64,000 bases of DNA from Eudromia elegans (GCA_003342815.1 PTEX01000004.1:930001-994000); one strand, 5' to 3'; counted from the stretch's first letter, positions 12,840 to 25,339 are shown. Notes: a model not told the origin generated them from the sequence alone. A program made the numbers and translations.

Positions 12840-15800
12840 CTGGGTATGTTGTTTTTAGTGGGAGCTATCTGCATGCTCCATTTGTGTAGAGAGGGAAGAT
12901 GGAGAAGACTACCAGCACGAGCCATTCTTTTCCAGGAGACAGTCCCATGATCAAGGCCAAGGAGTTTTCAGATTAACGTGGAGTAGAGTCTCTACAAGGT
13001 GGCAGGAGGTCAGAGTCTTGAGGTTTGATGTATGTGCCTCTGACGACAAGTATCAAACCCATGACTCACCTGGGAGTTGAGGTGATGGAAGGTCATTGTA
13101 ATCCTCTAGCTACAAATACCATGATCCGAAAAACTCCACAACAGAATCAAAAAATTGCACTACCAAAAGCTGCAGACTCACCCAGTTTTGTGGGGACAAG
13201 ATGCTGGTATCTCAGGCCACGCTGAGATACAGCATGCTGGCTATACAAGGACAACTTCCAGGATTCCCAGCATAATGGGAGGGCAGCTGATGGTACAAAG
13301 TTGAACAGATAACTCAAGACTGCTAATACTGTAGGTGCAACTGGAATGTCTTCCTAAAACCCGTAAGAGACGAAAATCTGTAATACAATACATCAAATAT
13401 AAATATGTTGTTAGCTGGTTTGAATGCAAATGCACAGCTGTGAAACACTGTTTGGTAGGCTACCATTTCTTAAAAAAAAAAAAAAGTCAAATGTAACTAC
13501 TGAACCAGGACTGTAATCTTTGTTCTAGAATGGTACCTTCTCATTGATTTGCTTCTCTGAGATGTCATGTATGGTAACATTAATTAGAAAAAAATGAAAA
13601 GAAGTTGTGTATGCAAGTAAATAATATAAAATAAAAGCATGTTTCTGAAGGAGTCAATTTAGACAAGGTTCCTACATGGACAGTAGGACACGGTTGCTGC
13701 TAGAAGCACAACTTCCATTAAAAAAAATTATTACAGTTACACCACCAGCATAATTCTTGAATACAGTATCAATCATTTCTTGGTGACTGATACTCTCAAG
13801 AGAATCATGAGGATTAAGTGCATCATACTTTTGGGGCTCAGGTTTATCTGTATCCTGCATTGGTACTGCAGCAATACATTTTACACTGACGTATGCAAAA
13901 GACAAAGCAAGGGCAAATCACTTGAAGTAGCTTAAATATTTTCCTTATAAATCCAAAACTAAAATAAAAATAATGAGAGAGAGGTCTGACTACATCTGAA
14001 GGAAAGACAACTTTGTTCACACAGCATACAGTCCTAAACCTTTTATGTGCCTTCCTCCTCCCTTGCTCATCTGAAATCATACAACATCTTTCCTCATAAT
14101 CTTTCCTGAGTGAGTGTGATTTTTAACTGTAACTTGCACCTTTATTTGTCAAACTCACACTGCATAATAGATAGGATAATTGCACCCCAGTTGTCTAACA
14201 TTTCTGGAACAAACCTCTGATAACACACTGACTGACAGCACCAGTAGCAGAACAGAAACTCTTTTGGATAGAAATATGCTAACCATTAATGCCAAAGGTG
14301 GATAAGCAAAACTGAACAACAATAAAGGACACACCTACAACAAATGGGATGTCAAAAGTTCCCCCTCCTGGGGTTTCAGCGAGGTCTGATAACATTGTTA
14401 TAATGCACAACCTGAAGACACTTGAACAGTCTAGTTTTGCTAGGATTCCCTCAGGAATGCCAGGCTTTTATCATTTCCTTGTGTCTCGGGCGCTCTTTTC
14501 CAGACACTTGGAAAGCTTTCATCTCCTTTCTTTTTTTAAAGACTTGGGCTGCTTCGTACCCTCTCTCTGTGCTCCTGACCAGTCCTACTCAATCACACAC
14601 ACTCTGAACATGAATACAAACCCTCAGCAGACAAAGCCAGCAATCTGTTCAATTCTGGCTCACTGTCAGATTATCTGATCTATTCTGACTTCCAAGTTCT
14701 GTTTGAGAAAATGTGTCAGGAGCAGCAAAATCATTTTTATTTACTCTTTTTTAATAATTGTAGCCTTTTGTCTTTTTTTTTGAGAAAACAAATGATTATC
14801 CAAGTCAAAACTGTTCCAAAATTAATAGGAATAAGGACATAGTGAAGTGAAACAAGTTGTTCTTTTAGTCTCAAAATAATATTAAGCATGTTTGGGGTAT
14901 ATTAAATTTAGAAAACACAGGTAATTACATAACACACTCTTACTGTAAGGACCTTGCAGTTAGTAATACCTGCAGATGTAGAGGTCTCTCCTGAACAGCT
15001 CACTGCAGGAGTAAGGCCTGCCATACTGGACAACATCATTTATATTGAGAAATGAATGTGTGTTTGGATTCAATAGCCTCAAGCACTTTGATCAATGCAC
15101 CCTGAAAAACACCAGCTTCCCCCCACCTGTATTTTGCAAATATTAGAAAAAAAAAAAATCACTCAAACCTGAAAATATGGCCACCTTCCATAAACCAAAG
15201 TTATCACCACACATGAACAATGGTAATAGGCAACATACACATAGATGGGAGAAAGAATACAATCCAACATAGCAGAACACACAAGGATCAGTAGTCTTCC
15301 TGAAATACTTGGTCTTTCTGCAAACCATTCCAGCTTTATGGATCTAAAAGGTATATCCAATCCCTAATCAGAACTATTTATATTCTTGCTATGGAAGAGA
15401 AAATAGATAGCTCACAATATAGAGGAGAGCTCCCTATAGATCAGAGAGAATATTCTTCTACTAATATGCACAGCTAACAAACTTTTAGCAAAACTCTGGA
15501 GCCAACAAAATACTTCAGAAATCTCCACATCATTTGCTATTAAAAAGTCTGCTTCTTCTGAAGTGGTCTAACAGGTCGGTCTCAGCTCGTATGAGCTCCA
15601 TCTCAGCTCCTCCATCTAAAAAAGAACCAGTGCCAGTGGATGTACTGATTTTAACCTGCTGGGGAATATGATCCTTTACAATGTCATTTACAATTAGGTC
15701 AGGTGTCTTACTGGTGAGTGTGGCCTACAGAACAAGCGTGCAGCAAATGCCACAGGACAACACAGGTGTCTGCCATCTCTTAGGGCTAAGGCATCTTTCA

Positions 15801-15942
15801 CTTCACCCGTAAGCACTTCCTAATCTTTCCATGTAAACTTATTAATCCCACTATGCTGGCAAAATTCCAGTTCAGTAGTTAGTTTCTGCCTACCTTAAAT
15901 TTCTTCCCGTGGCTTTGATTTTTTATGGCATCATTTTCACCA
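12840..15942. other. Unique non-coding DNA
   Basis: Holds only A runs near 13471-13484 and 15149-15160 and scattered short open frames. I see no gene and no recognisable repeat. Confidence 0.5.
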
Positions 15943-16177
15943 AAAGTTCCACAGGAACTTGAGGAAGAATTTCTTAACGGTGAGGGTGACAGAGCACTGG
16001 AACAGGCTGCCCAGAGAGGTGGTGGAGTCTACTTCTCTGGAGATCTTCAAAACCCACCTGGACACCACCCTGTGCCACATGCTCTAGGGGACCCTGCATG
16101 TGCAGGGGGGTTGGACTAGATGACCTCTACAGGTCCCTTCCAACCCTAGCCATTCTATGATTCTATGATTCTATGAT
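15943..16177 (+). mobile_element. CR1 LINE, 5'-truncated 3' end
   Basis: Truncated copy of a CR1 non-LTR retrotransposon. Translation from 15944 gives the last 47 codons of ORF2 (reverse-transcriptase polyprotein) in one open frame, including the family signature [16 protein letters not shown] and then SLEIFKTHLD, ending at a TAG at 16085-16087. The 3' UTR follows with GGTTGGACTAGATGACCTCT and CCCTTCCAACCC, and the element ends in about three direct ATTCTATG-type octamers at 16152-16177, the usual CR1 terminus. CR1 copies normally truncate at the 5' end during target-primed reverse transcription, so this is a dead-on-arrival insertion with no promoter. It is fairly young, since its frame is still intact. 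Confidence 0.97.
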
Positions 16178-16544
16178 CATCACATCTACCCTTAAGTGAA
16201 GTATAATATTGTGCTGTCATGTTCCACTCCAGAAGCAGCTGCTAATACACACAGAAGGGGAATGTGGTGGCTGTTTAAGAGAGCTCAGCAAACATGAAAA
16301 CGTATGACAAGTGGAAGAAGAGACTGCAGCCAATACAAATCTGCTGCAGAAACTAAGCAGAAAATAGCTCCTCAAATTGGAATGAGACCAGAACCCAAGA
16401 TTTAACATATCTACAGTTGTGAAAACTGACAGAAGATCTTTACGAACACAGGCTGTCAGGAAATAGGCCTATATATTTTATCCCAAAGGGCAGTGGATTC
16501 ACGCCTTCGGAGGGCAGGACACTATGTACAGTCATCTCTACTTG

Positions 16545-16564
16545 AAAAAAAAAAAAAAAAAAAA
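16545..16564 (+). repeat. Poly-A run (A20)
   Basis: Twenty consecutive A residues. I see no retrotransposed gene body or target-site duplication around it, so it is called a simple repeat rather than a processed-pseudogene tail. Confidence 0.9.
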
Positions 16565-19500
16565 TCTGATCTTCCATTCCAGACCTAACTCTATGGGAAA
16601 CTTGATAATTCTGCAGCATCACTACCTCGTGCTGAGAAAGTCTACTGCTTTCTTGTGTAGACAACCCTTCATCCCATCTTTCTGCACATACTTTAATCCT
16701 AGAAATCTAGAAAAAAACAAACTCACAGGCTACACTCTTCAAAAATAACAAATAAAAACAGCGTATTGGTTTCTTCCCCTCCTTGCTTATTTTTTTTCCT
16801 GCAAAAAAATGGGCAATTAAAGTTTCTAGTTCTTTCCCCCTGCTCTCAAGATATCACCCACTCCAAAAAGTATGCAATATTGCTTGCTTTTTAAGCGCAA
16901 GCATTCAAGAAAAGCACACACCAGGAAGGATTATCATTTCTCCCTCCTATTCTTTCCAATGAAATAATTTGCTTTTATACCAGATGCAAAAGTAATCCCC
17001 CAGAAACTACACTTAAGGATCTCAGGAGACACAGCAGAGCTAGCCTCCGTTGAGATGACAGTATTTTCTGACATCCATTAGAGTGATTATTCACTTTTTA
17101 GAGGAATGTCGATATCAGAAATATGAAAGTATTTTAACTGCAATGCAAAAATAAATAACTACATTAGTTAAATCCATTCTCACATCTTGAGAGGTTATTT
17201 ATTTTCTCCCAGGGCCGATAAAAGTTCCTGATGACATGCTTTCTAATTTTAAAATTGCTCTCACTTCACACTTGTGAAAAAAAAAATGATGCTGGGGAGT
17301 GAGTGGGTGGGTCTGTTTTAAGTGTGATTCGCACATTAGACTCTCTTATCAGCTCATACATAGTCAGAAATGCCATCCACAGGCTGTGGGGTTGACCAGG
17401 AGTCCAGCCAAGAAAGGGTCATTTGGAAAGAGCTAATTAAGACAGGGGAAAAAAAGAGTTCTTACATCATCTTTGCTTTGTGTATCAGGCACGTAAATGC
17501 TACATGGAAATGCCCCGGTGCTAGGCCTGGTTCTCTCAACCATCTTGTGCATCTCAATGTAGAAGTAAATGCCAGTCGACTGAGTTTCTCCCCCATAAAT
17601 GGAGCTTGGGTCTCAAAGAACTGGGTCCCAAGTCAAAGCAGATTCTACAGTGTAGATTTCAACTCCAGAGTTTATAAGACAGCCTGAAATAAGATGGGAT
17701 ATGCTGCTAGTCTCTTCTGCACATGTTTGTAGGTATTATCCACCCCACTGCGGGTTTGGATAGAACAGCTCTTCCCTACAGTACATCCTCCCATGAACAA
17801 ACAAAAGCCCTTCTTGAGGCTTAGTTAAATCACTGGGAGAAGGAGCTTGGGAAATACTTGAGATACATTCAGACAACAATTTCAGATGCCTAGGTGAACC
17901 TCTGATGCTAGTCCAATGAGATCTTAGCAAAATTTGCCCTATACCCAAGACCAAACCTGCCAGCAGAACAACATCCCTCCTTCATCAAAGTCCTTTGCAA
18001 AGAGCAACGTGAGGCAATAGGCAGGCAGAGTTTCCAGCCAGGAGAGTCTGGAATTCAGATCCTTGCCCTATACAATGCCAGCAAGTGGTAAAAAACTAAA
18101 TAGTTCTGTCTTTTTCCTCATAGCATATTTGTTGGTTTATGAGATTTTATGGAAGGGATAGAAAACCTGTGACATCAGCACAGCAGAAAAAGCACGATTC
18201 ATCCATAACAGCTATAAAAAAAGATTCTGCATCACAGCTGCAGGACAAACACATGCCCTGAGGCAGTTTCTGGTTCTCTCATTCCAAATTGTGACCGGCT
18301 AACGCAGCCCATGATGCTCAGCCTCATCACATGGTCTCTGCCTTAGACTAAGAGTCTGGGAAAGGTTCTGTTGGCTGTGGTGCACATAACTTAGTTTTCA
18401 GAAGTCAGCAAGCACAGCTAAGAGAGGGGAGGTAGGAGGCTGGATGGTAGGGAGGGAACGGTGTATGATACAGACATACACAACACTGTAATTAAGGGTA
18501 ATTTCAGTAGCATTTACCTGCATTTCAGTGTCTGACAACTTTTCACTTGTGAATGCAGCAAGTGCCTCAGCTCTGCAGACGGATCTTGTTTTTATGTTGC
18601 TGGGATGGGAGGAGCAGAGAAATGAGTCCTTCTCCAAATTAATTACCTCCTATCACCTAAGCGGGAGGCACTGAAGTTTAGGCAGCTTAACTCTTGCTCA
18701 GAATGGTTTAAGCAGCTAAGGACTCAACAAAATCCAAATGCAGCCATGCTGGTGCCTACATACACAGAACAATTGCAGAGGCTCCCCTTCCTGCACAGCA
18801 TAAGGAGAACAGAAACGTTGCTATAGGAAAACTCTTTTTTTTGATCGAGTATGTTGAAACCATAACTTTACCTGACACAGCCTGTAGCTAGCAAGAGGGT
18901 AACAAGAACCTCTGCTTTGCTGTGTCACCAGCCTAGGAGTCATTGCTCCATTTCCATCTCCCTCTGGGGAGAATCTGCTGTCCTTGGTCCTGTTTGCTAG
19001 TGGTAAATGAACTGTCACCACACCAGAGAGCAACACACACAGAAAATGCTGGTTAGTGTCTGCCATTGAGAAACTGCTCAGTTGCTTCAGAGTAGACATG
19101 CACAGCACTTGTTTAGGACCTTCTGTCACATACCGGAAATACGATTTGCTCTAACCAAAAATGTCTAATGGAAGCACCAGATTCTCATATTTGAGAAGTA
19201 CAAGGCCTACCTAAGACGAGACACAGCCCCAGTCCCGCTAGGCAGACAAAGCTGCTCAGCAAAAAATCAAAGGAAGGAAGGAACAGGAATTCATACTGCA
19301 TTTACAGAGCCTTTAGGTCTTTTCCCAGAAGGTGATTCAAGACTGAAACCTAACTCTGGGGCTCTGAAATATCTTATTGATCCCCACAGAACATATAGGT
19401 TTGGGGATTTCAACCTCCAAGTTCAGTTTCCTAACCGGCACACACACCCTCCTGAACGCCCACGCATCAGTCTCAGGCTCCTCTTGTTTTGCAGTGAAAG

Positions 19501-19631
19501 GCTTACAGTTTAAAACAGTAAACTACTCAGTCTTCCCTGACGGAACACTACTGATCAGCCCTCCAGGTCACACTTGATCTCCCGCCATCTTCTTCCTTCT
19601 TATAGGAATATCCATGTAACAGCTCAAAAAT

Positions 19632-19669
19632 ACAAACAAACAAAAAAAAAAAAAAAACAAAACAAAACT
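19632..19669 (+). repeat. A-rich simple repeat (CAAA)n/A16
   Basis: CAAA units flank a run of sixteen A residues. No gene body precedes it. Confidence 0.9.
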
Positions 19670-19940
19670 AACTATAAAATGGAGACACCCTTGCTGGAAA
19701 AAGGCCCCTGTCTCAAAGGGATTGACTCTGCTCCACTGACTCCTTCAGGTAGGCAGAGGGATCTTACAAAGCAGCCCCTTCAAGAACAGACACATAACAC
19801 ACCACATAGCAGATGAACAAGCAGGGAATGCAGGGGAGCAGCTGCCGAGATGGCTGGCTGTCTCTGACACCACAGCACGTATCACAGCCTCTTGCTGCTC
19901 TCTGCTTGCAACTGAAACGACCATTTGTAAATCATTTTTA

Positions 19941-20275
19941 ATTGTCATGTAAAATAGCAGAGTGCAGCAATCAGGGAGCTCGCAGTGTTGGAGACCTGAC
20001 ACAGCCATCAGGCACGGATCAGCAGCCAGGAGAAGAGGAGGAAGAGACGCAGGGTTATGTAAGGAGGCGCAGGCAGACAAGCACAGACAGGGAGAGCAGA
20101 GGGCTACTGCATGCCCCCTTTCTATATCCTTCAGGAGATCAACTCCAGAGCTTTCAATGCCAATGGAACCTATTATGCCATGGATTATATGGGCCCATTG
20201 CAAAGATGCACTAGTCAAAACCCTTGATGGAGTGTTCGCAACAAAAGTGGCCATGATACTCACAAATTTTCTCTT
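19941..20275. other. Stop-poor block, possible transcribed or conserved segment
   Basis: A GC-richer block in which three long frames overlap: 172 codons on the minus strand (19745-20263) and 90 and 126 codons on the plus strand. A plausible splice acceptor (pyrimidine stretch CCCCCTTTCTATATCCTTCAG) ends at about 20134 on the plus strand. None of the translations resembles a known protein, and simultaneous openness on both strands points to composition rather than coding. It could be a lncRNA exon or conserved element. Confidence 0.2.
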
Positions 20276-20285
20276 TTTTTTTTTT
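20274..20285 (-). repeat. Poly-T run (T12)
   Basis: Twelve T residues on the plus strand. Simple repeat without other features. Confidence 0.85.
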
Positions 20286-20494
20286 AAGCAATGGTTAATG
20301 GCACCATCACAGTTCCTAGCAGATAATGCTTTCCCTGAATAGAGAGAAACAACATAAAGGTTGATGCAAAAGTTCAGGGTGGCTTAACCAGTCAATTACC
20401 TTTTTGGCATAGTACTTCTCACTTACTCCTAAAATGATTCCTAAAATATGTCACTGAGCAAGGCATCTTACCACTATGAAGCATGGGCCCCCAG

Positions 20495-20511
20495 AAAAAA
20501 AAAAAAAAAAA
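20495..20511 (+). repeat. Poly-A run (A17)
   Basis: Seventeen A residues followed by GGAGG. No retrogene body is visible upstream. Confidence 0.9.
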
Positions 20512-20514
20512 GGA

Positions 20515-22284
20515 GGTAAAAGTCAGACAGACATAGTCACTCGGGCAGTATCTTTTCAGCAAGTCCTATATTATGTGAAACAGAAGTTTGTCTTGTTAAT
20601 CGAAAAACCAAAGTTCAGTCACATTCCATTAACTTGCCTGTGCCCAGGCATTTATGCGAGGTGCTCTGACCACTAGATTACCAGGAAGCAGAGCAAAGTA
20701 GCGGATAAAAGCAGGAACCCAGACTGCAGTAACCACAGAACAGCCGGATTGCTATAACAAGTCCTGGGTGCAGCATCCCAGCAGGTATCATCATTATGCA
20801 AAACAGCAGGTAGCAGAAGAGAGGCACTGAAAAGGGTTCTGCTTCACTGAGGACACTTATTGCTGCTTAAATACAGAAGATTAGGTTTTCTTTCATTATT
20901 GCTCCCTAGGAGTTCACGGGCTTTTCAGGTCTATCATGTTTTGTAATTTGACACAAGAGACGCCTGTTTGTCTCCCAACACATGGATTTTACTTGGCAAA
21001 CACACTCAGCTTCTATTGCTAATAGTAGAAGAGCTATGCTTAGCATAGTCTGAGGATGGAAGGCACAAATAGTTAAATGCTGCCCTTCAGCCTCCAAGAA
21101 GCTGCTTTGATTGCTCTTATTCTATTTATAGGATGTAAAAAGAAAGAAAATTTCAAGTTCACATCTACATCTTCTCCAGCAGCACCTCCACATTGTTCCC
21201 AGCTGGCAATCAGCATTATGACAAAGGAATTTCACGGCAGATAAATACAATACATGTCTGCTTTACGTTATCAGAGCAGCTCAGAGATGCTAGACAGATG
21301 TCGCCAGAAGTTTACTCACCCTTAAGAACAAGTCCAGTGCAATGCTAATCAGAAAACAAGCAGGCTTTTCTGATGTTCGTGCTGAAGCTTTCCCAACAGC
21401 AGGGAACAGAACTGATATGCAGTAATAGGCCCTCAACATCCTATACCCACACATCACCAGCACTCCAGTGAAAGGAGTTCCCCTATATGTCAAACCTTTT
21501 GAGAGGTGTCAAATACTTGTTTTTACACCCTTTTCATTGTTTTAAGTTGTGTGGTCGCCCCTGTACTCTCATGTAAACTCATGGAAAAATGAGTAGATAA
21601 GCAAGACAAAAGAGATTGTTTGGATAAGGAACTATCCCTGCTCTTCAGAGCTATTCCTACTCTTCCAAGAGTAGGATTCAAAAACACTATTTGGGTTTGG
21701 TTTTTTTTTTTTATTGTTGGTTTTGTTTCAGTGTCATGGTGCAACGTGCTATTACTACACAGTTCATAGCTGTGAGCTGAGAAGGCAGTAGCGAGGTTGA
21801 AGAAAGCTCAAGAGACCTGTTGAGAAAATCCCTCCCAGTGGCAGAGCTATCTGACAAGATCCCATAGACAGATGAGAATGAGCAGGCTACCTGAGGTGCA
21901 GGTTGTCCCCGCTCACTTCTGCAGAGCACTGGCACTGAAGTGTAAAGGTGACAAGTTAAATGATAGCTTTGCGAATTACTGCAATCTAAGAACAATTAGA
22001 TATTCCTGCTAATGTGATCTGAAGGCAGAACCTGGAAATAATACCACCCACTTTCTACCCAACTCCGGCCCAAAGTTTCTGAAACATCACTCTGGCAATA
22101 TTCTTAAAACAAGAACAGTAGACTTGCACAAATGGTCAGAGCACCTTTTCACTTGCTACCAATCCCAGTTTTAAAAGTTCTGAAAACAGGTTTGACAAAT
22201 ATAACTGAAGTAGTTCAAGACATGACCACACATACCTGCTTACCCCACCACTTCATTGGAGAGAGCCACCACCAAACCTCAACC
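20515..22284. other. Unique non-coding DNA
   Basis: No gene. It contains a possible MIR end near 20635-20680 (GTGCTCTGACCACTAGATTA resembles the minus-strand tRNA-related end of MIR), a T run near 21700-21711 and a perfect short palindrome at 21655-21676. Confidence 0.45.
21655..21676. repeat. Perfect inverted repeat, 10-bp arms
   Basis: TCCTACTCTT and its exact complement AAGAGTAGGA are separated by only CC. It could form a short hairpin or cruciform. Chance occurrence in 64 kb is quite possible, and no function is implied. Confidence 0.8.
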
Positions 22285-22301
22285 AAAAAAAAAAAAAAAA
22301 A
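22285..22301 (+). repeat. Poly-A run (A17)
   Basis: Seventeen A residues just upstream of an old minus-strand CR1 fragment. Simple repeat. Confidence 0.9.
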
Positions 22302-22329
22302 TAGTTGGCGCAGGTTTACATATCTACGC

Positions 22330-22470
22330 ACACAATCAGAGAATGAAGATGCATGGGACCTCTGTAGATCGTCCAGTCCATCCCCCTTGCTCAAGCACGT
22401 TGCACAGGATCATATCCTCACAGATTCTGAAAAATCACTACAAGTTCTCTGTGCAACCTGCGAGCACAAA
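22330..22470 (-). mobile_element. Old CR1 LINE fragment, reverse orientation
   Basis: Reads on the plus strand like the reverse complement of a CR1 3' end: GGGACCTCTGTAGATCGTCC, AGTCCATCCCCCTTGCTCAA, then TTGCACAGGATCATATCC, and CTCTGTGCAACCTG, which corresponds to 'ctctgggcagcctgttcc'. It is clearly more diverged than the two young plus-strand copies. The terminal octamers are reduced to one degenerate AATCAGAGAATGA. It carries no usable open frame. Confidence 0.8.
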
Positions 22471-22870
22471 TTCATCTTCCCTGATGAGTCTGTGGCGAGT
22501 TGTTAGATTGCGAATTAGTCATGACAATGCAGACACACTACTCACACTGCCACCTCAACTGCCATGGTGATAACTATATGCACAAGACTTGAGATGAAAG
22601 CCAAGAATTAGTGTTCAGTACACCTCAGTCTGACCTGCTGATCGTCCTAAGATCACTTGCTATCCCATCTTTTACATTTGACTCTATTGTATTCCAGATT
22701 TACGTCAAAACTACGGCATGAGTCATAAGGTGATGCATAAAGCAATTTGACTGAGAGCTATCACATATAGTCCTTCTTTCTCCCATCCTTTCTAAATCAG
22801 AATTCTGTGAGTACTTCAGGTCCATTATGAAGTGTCTATAAAGGTACTGATAATCTCTTTCCATCCAACC

Positions 22871-23067
22871 AGTTCCTTCTGGTGAGGGTGACAGAGCCCT
22901 AGAACAGGCTGCCCAGAGAGGTGGTGGAGTCTCCTTCTCTGGAGATCTTCAAAACCCGCCTGGACATCACCCTGTGCCACATGCTCTAGGAGACCCTGCG
23001 TGTGCAGGGGGGTTGGACTAGATGACCTCTAGAGTTCCCTTCCAACCTTAAGCATTCTGTGATTCTG
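22871..23067 (+). mobile_element. CR1 LINE, 5'-truncated 3' end
   Basis: Second young CR1 tail, about a dozen differences by eye from the copy at 15943-16177 over roughly 175 aligned bases, so probably the same subfamily. The ORF2 C-terminal frame is recognisable ([20 protein letters not shown], ending with CHML then TAG at 22993-22995). It has an internal TAG nine codons into the fragment, where the other copy has tryptophan in the HW pair. The 3' UTR motif GGTTGGACTAGATGACCTCT is intact, but only one or two degenerate terminal octamers remain. Non-functional insertion. Confidence 0.96.
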
Positions 23068-25049
23068 GAATTGCAAGAGTTTCCTTCTACAGGTACTGTC
23101 CTATCACACAGGAGCAATGGTTCACCAAGAAGCACAGCACAAAAGCTACAAGAATGGTGGTGGTGGTGCTTTCAGCTCATCCAGCTTTGCAACTGCTGCT
23201 CTGAGATAAAATAAACAGAGTAAAATAGTGTGCATATATATATATATGTAGAAAAGGGCAGGGTGGAGAGGGCACAAAGCTCAAAAGAAAGAACTTAAAA
23301 ACCGAGGAAAAGAAAATCTGAGATCTCAGGTGCTAAAAACCACAGTAAGTCCTCTTTTTGCTACCTTGATTTTATTTCAAAAGTTGGGGGTTGATGATAG
23401 TGAATTTATGCTTCAGGGGAAAGGGGAACGTTACCCCTCCCATTTGCAGTTCTCTTCAGTTCATTAAATGAAAGAAATTGATTCGGCAAAGCTAATTTTG
23501 TAATTAAAAAGCTTATCATAGCTTTCGCTAATGAGCTAAGCAAACAGACAGTAATTCAGTGACAATATTTACACAGCGCACACTGGGGGACATTTGTTTA
23601 GAAAATTAAATAATGGAAGAAAATGAGAAGTGGAGAGAAAGGAACGAAAACAAAGGAGAAGAGGTCAACTCCAGATACAAACTCATTCTAAGACAATGGT
23701 CCTCTATGACCCATTCCTGTTCCCTCTGCACCACAAAAAGAAAAGGAAGAAACGTTGGTTAAGTGACCTCTGCCACGTAAGCAGGCTTTTCACAGACTGA
23801 ATTCACTAGGCTCTCGTCTCCCACTGGGACCATCGCCAATTCTCTATTCATGACTCCAGGCAACAGCTTGATAAGCATGCAAGTCTAAGAATTACATTTC
23901 TAGGGTACACCTCTTGCCTCCAGGGTGCCGAGGCTTCATGCATACCTACCGAGGGCAAAGCGTGGAAGAACGAGCTCCTGAGAACTTACAGAAATGCTTG
24001 ACCCCACTGGCTTCAAAGAGCTTTTCTATTACAACCAGAATGATATTCCGAGAACAAACTGTTTCTTCAATGCCTTCAGGAAGCAGGAAAGTACCACAAA
24101 TACCCCATCTCAAGCAAAGCCTTGAAGAATGCAGGATGAGACAGGATGACAAAGAAAATCTCAGCAAGCCAAGGGCAATTTCTCCATTCTCAACATGCAA
24201 GAGGGGGCAAATATTTCCAGTTCTAGGAGAAAGCTTCTTGAAGGAAGAAGGAACAAATCTCTTCTTCCCATGTTTACCCCCTGTCCTCTAGGACTCTTCC
24301 TACTGTCTTTGCTCCCTGGTCTGTGTACCTAACAAAACAGACTTGCAGCCTCTAGCAGTTTGAGCAGGAGGGGAAGCACTGAAAAAATCATAGCTTCTGA
24401 TTTTCATATATTTGCAGAGCTCTTCTCTCCAGTTTTGGGTGGAAAACTGGTTCACATGATATTGCAACAGGCAACTGCACAAGTCAAGAGAAATGGGCAA
24501 GTCCTAAAAGGACCCAACTAGAGATCCAAGTCAGGTGCTTGCAGTAGAGAGGAAAGGACTGCTGGGAAATGAAGGGGGATGAGGAGGAAGGTTAATTCTG
24601 GAAATGAACTCACAGAGTTTATAAGACCACAGAGAAAGAACAAAACAAGAACTTTAGGTAACAAAGCACAAGAAACTCCAAAATGCAGCGTTTTGTTGTT
24701 GCAAAACGTGGCCTTTCAATGGCTATCGTATCATTAAATGTATTTTTACTGCCCGCGTGGAACCTGAAAAACAACTTGCATGAATGATAGCACACAGCAG
24801 ATCTTACTCGCAAACTTCCAAGTTCCCCCAAAATAAACAGGAAGGGGCAAACAGCCGACGTAAGACAAGCTTCACTTCAGAACGGAGCCCAGGAGGGGCC
24901 TCCAGCAGAGGCCAGTGAAGCTCAGCACATCTCCTGGTGCTGCTCACAGCTCTCACACTGCTGCAGGCAGTCTTGACTGGAGAACCTTGAGTGCACTTAA
25001 TTTATTACCAATTAATAAACCTTCAATTATTAATATAAGCATTAAAAAA
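23068..25049. other. Unique non-coding DNA
   Basis: It holds a GGT-repeat patch near 23155-23168, an (AT)7 run at 23234-23247 and an AT-rich homeobox-motif-dense patch near 23490-23580. The longest open frame is 125 codons (23914-24291, plus), unrecognised, with an overlapping minus-strand frame. No gene is supported. Confidence 0.5.
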
Positions 25050-25101
25050 CAAGGGACATGCAATTAAACAAACACTTACGGAAATGCCTTTCCTTCCCCA
25101 G

Positions 25102-25327
25102 GCACAACTTGGATCCAGCACATCACCATCACTACATGCAAGCGCCCTGGCCACCCTATGGGCATCTCCTGGGCCTCCGATTTACCTCTGTCCCCCAGGC
25201 TCCAGCCCTTGCTGAAACAGCATCACACACAGGGGTCGTGTCCATCTGTTACTGCGATGGTTTGAACAGCCCCAGAGCAGCACCCAGCCTCTCGCACATG
25301 GGGCACCCTGCAGTCTGATACTGCAGG
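25102..25327 (+). other. GC-richer islet with exon-like boundaries
   Basis: A good acceptor-like sequence (CCTTTCCTTCCCCAG ending at 25101) precedes a GC-rich block, and a GGGTAGGGG donor-like site follows at about 25328. An 86-codon plus-strand frame crosses the acceptor and stops before the donor, so coding use as an internal exon is unlikely. The segment could be a non-coding RNA exon or chance. Confidence 0.15.
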
Positions 25328-25339
25328 GTAGGGGCACGA

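Larger units (their letters stand above)
16178..19940. other. Unique non-coding DNA
   Basis: No gene seen. It contains two A-rich runs annotated separately and short open frames with no recognisable family. Confidence 0.5.

Noticed and set aside
15925..16119. 64-codon plus-strand frame over the CR1 tail as a gene
   Set aside because: It is an out-of-frame shadow. The genuine CR1 ORF2 frame is the neighbouring one ending at 16085-16087.
19745..20263. 172-codon minus-strand open frame as a protein-coding gene
   Set aside because: No recognisable domain, overlapped by two plus-strand frames, and a length within chance expectation for a GC-richer patch. No promoter, start context or splice evidence.
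16545..22301. Poly-A runs as tails of processed pseudogenes or SINEs
   Set aside because: No gene-like body upstream and no target-site duplications seen. Avian CR1 does not use poly-A tails.
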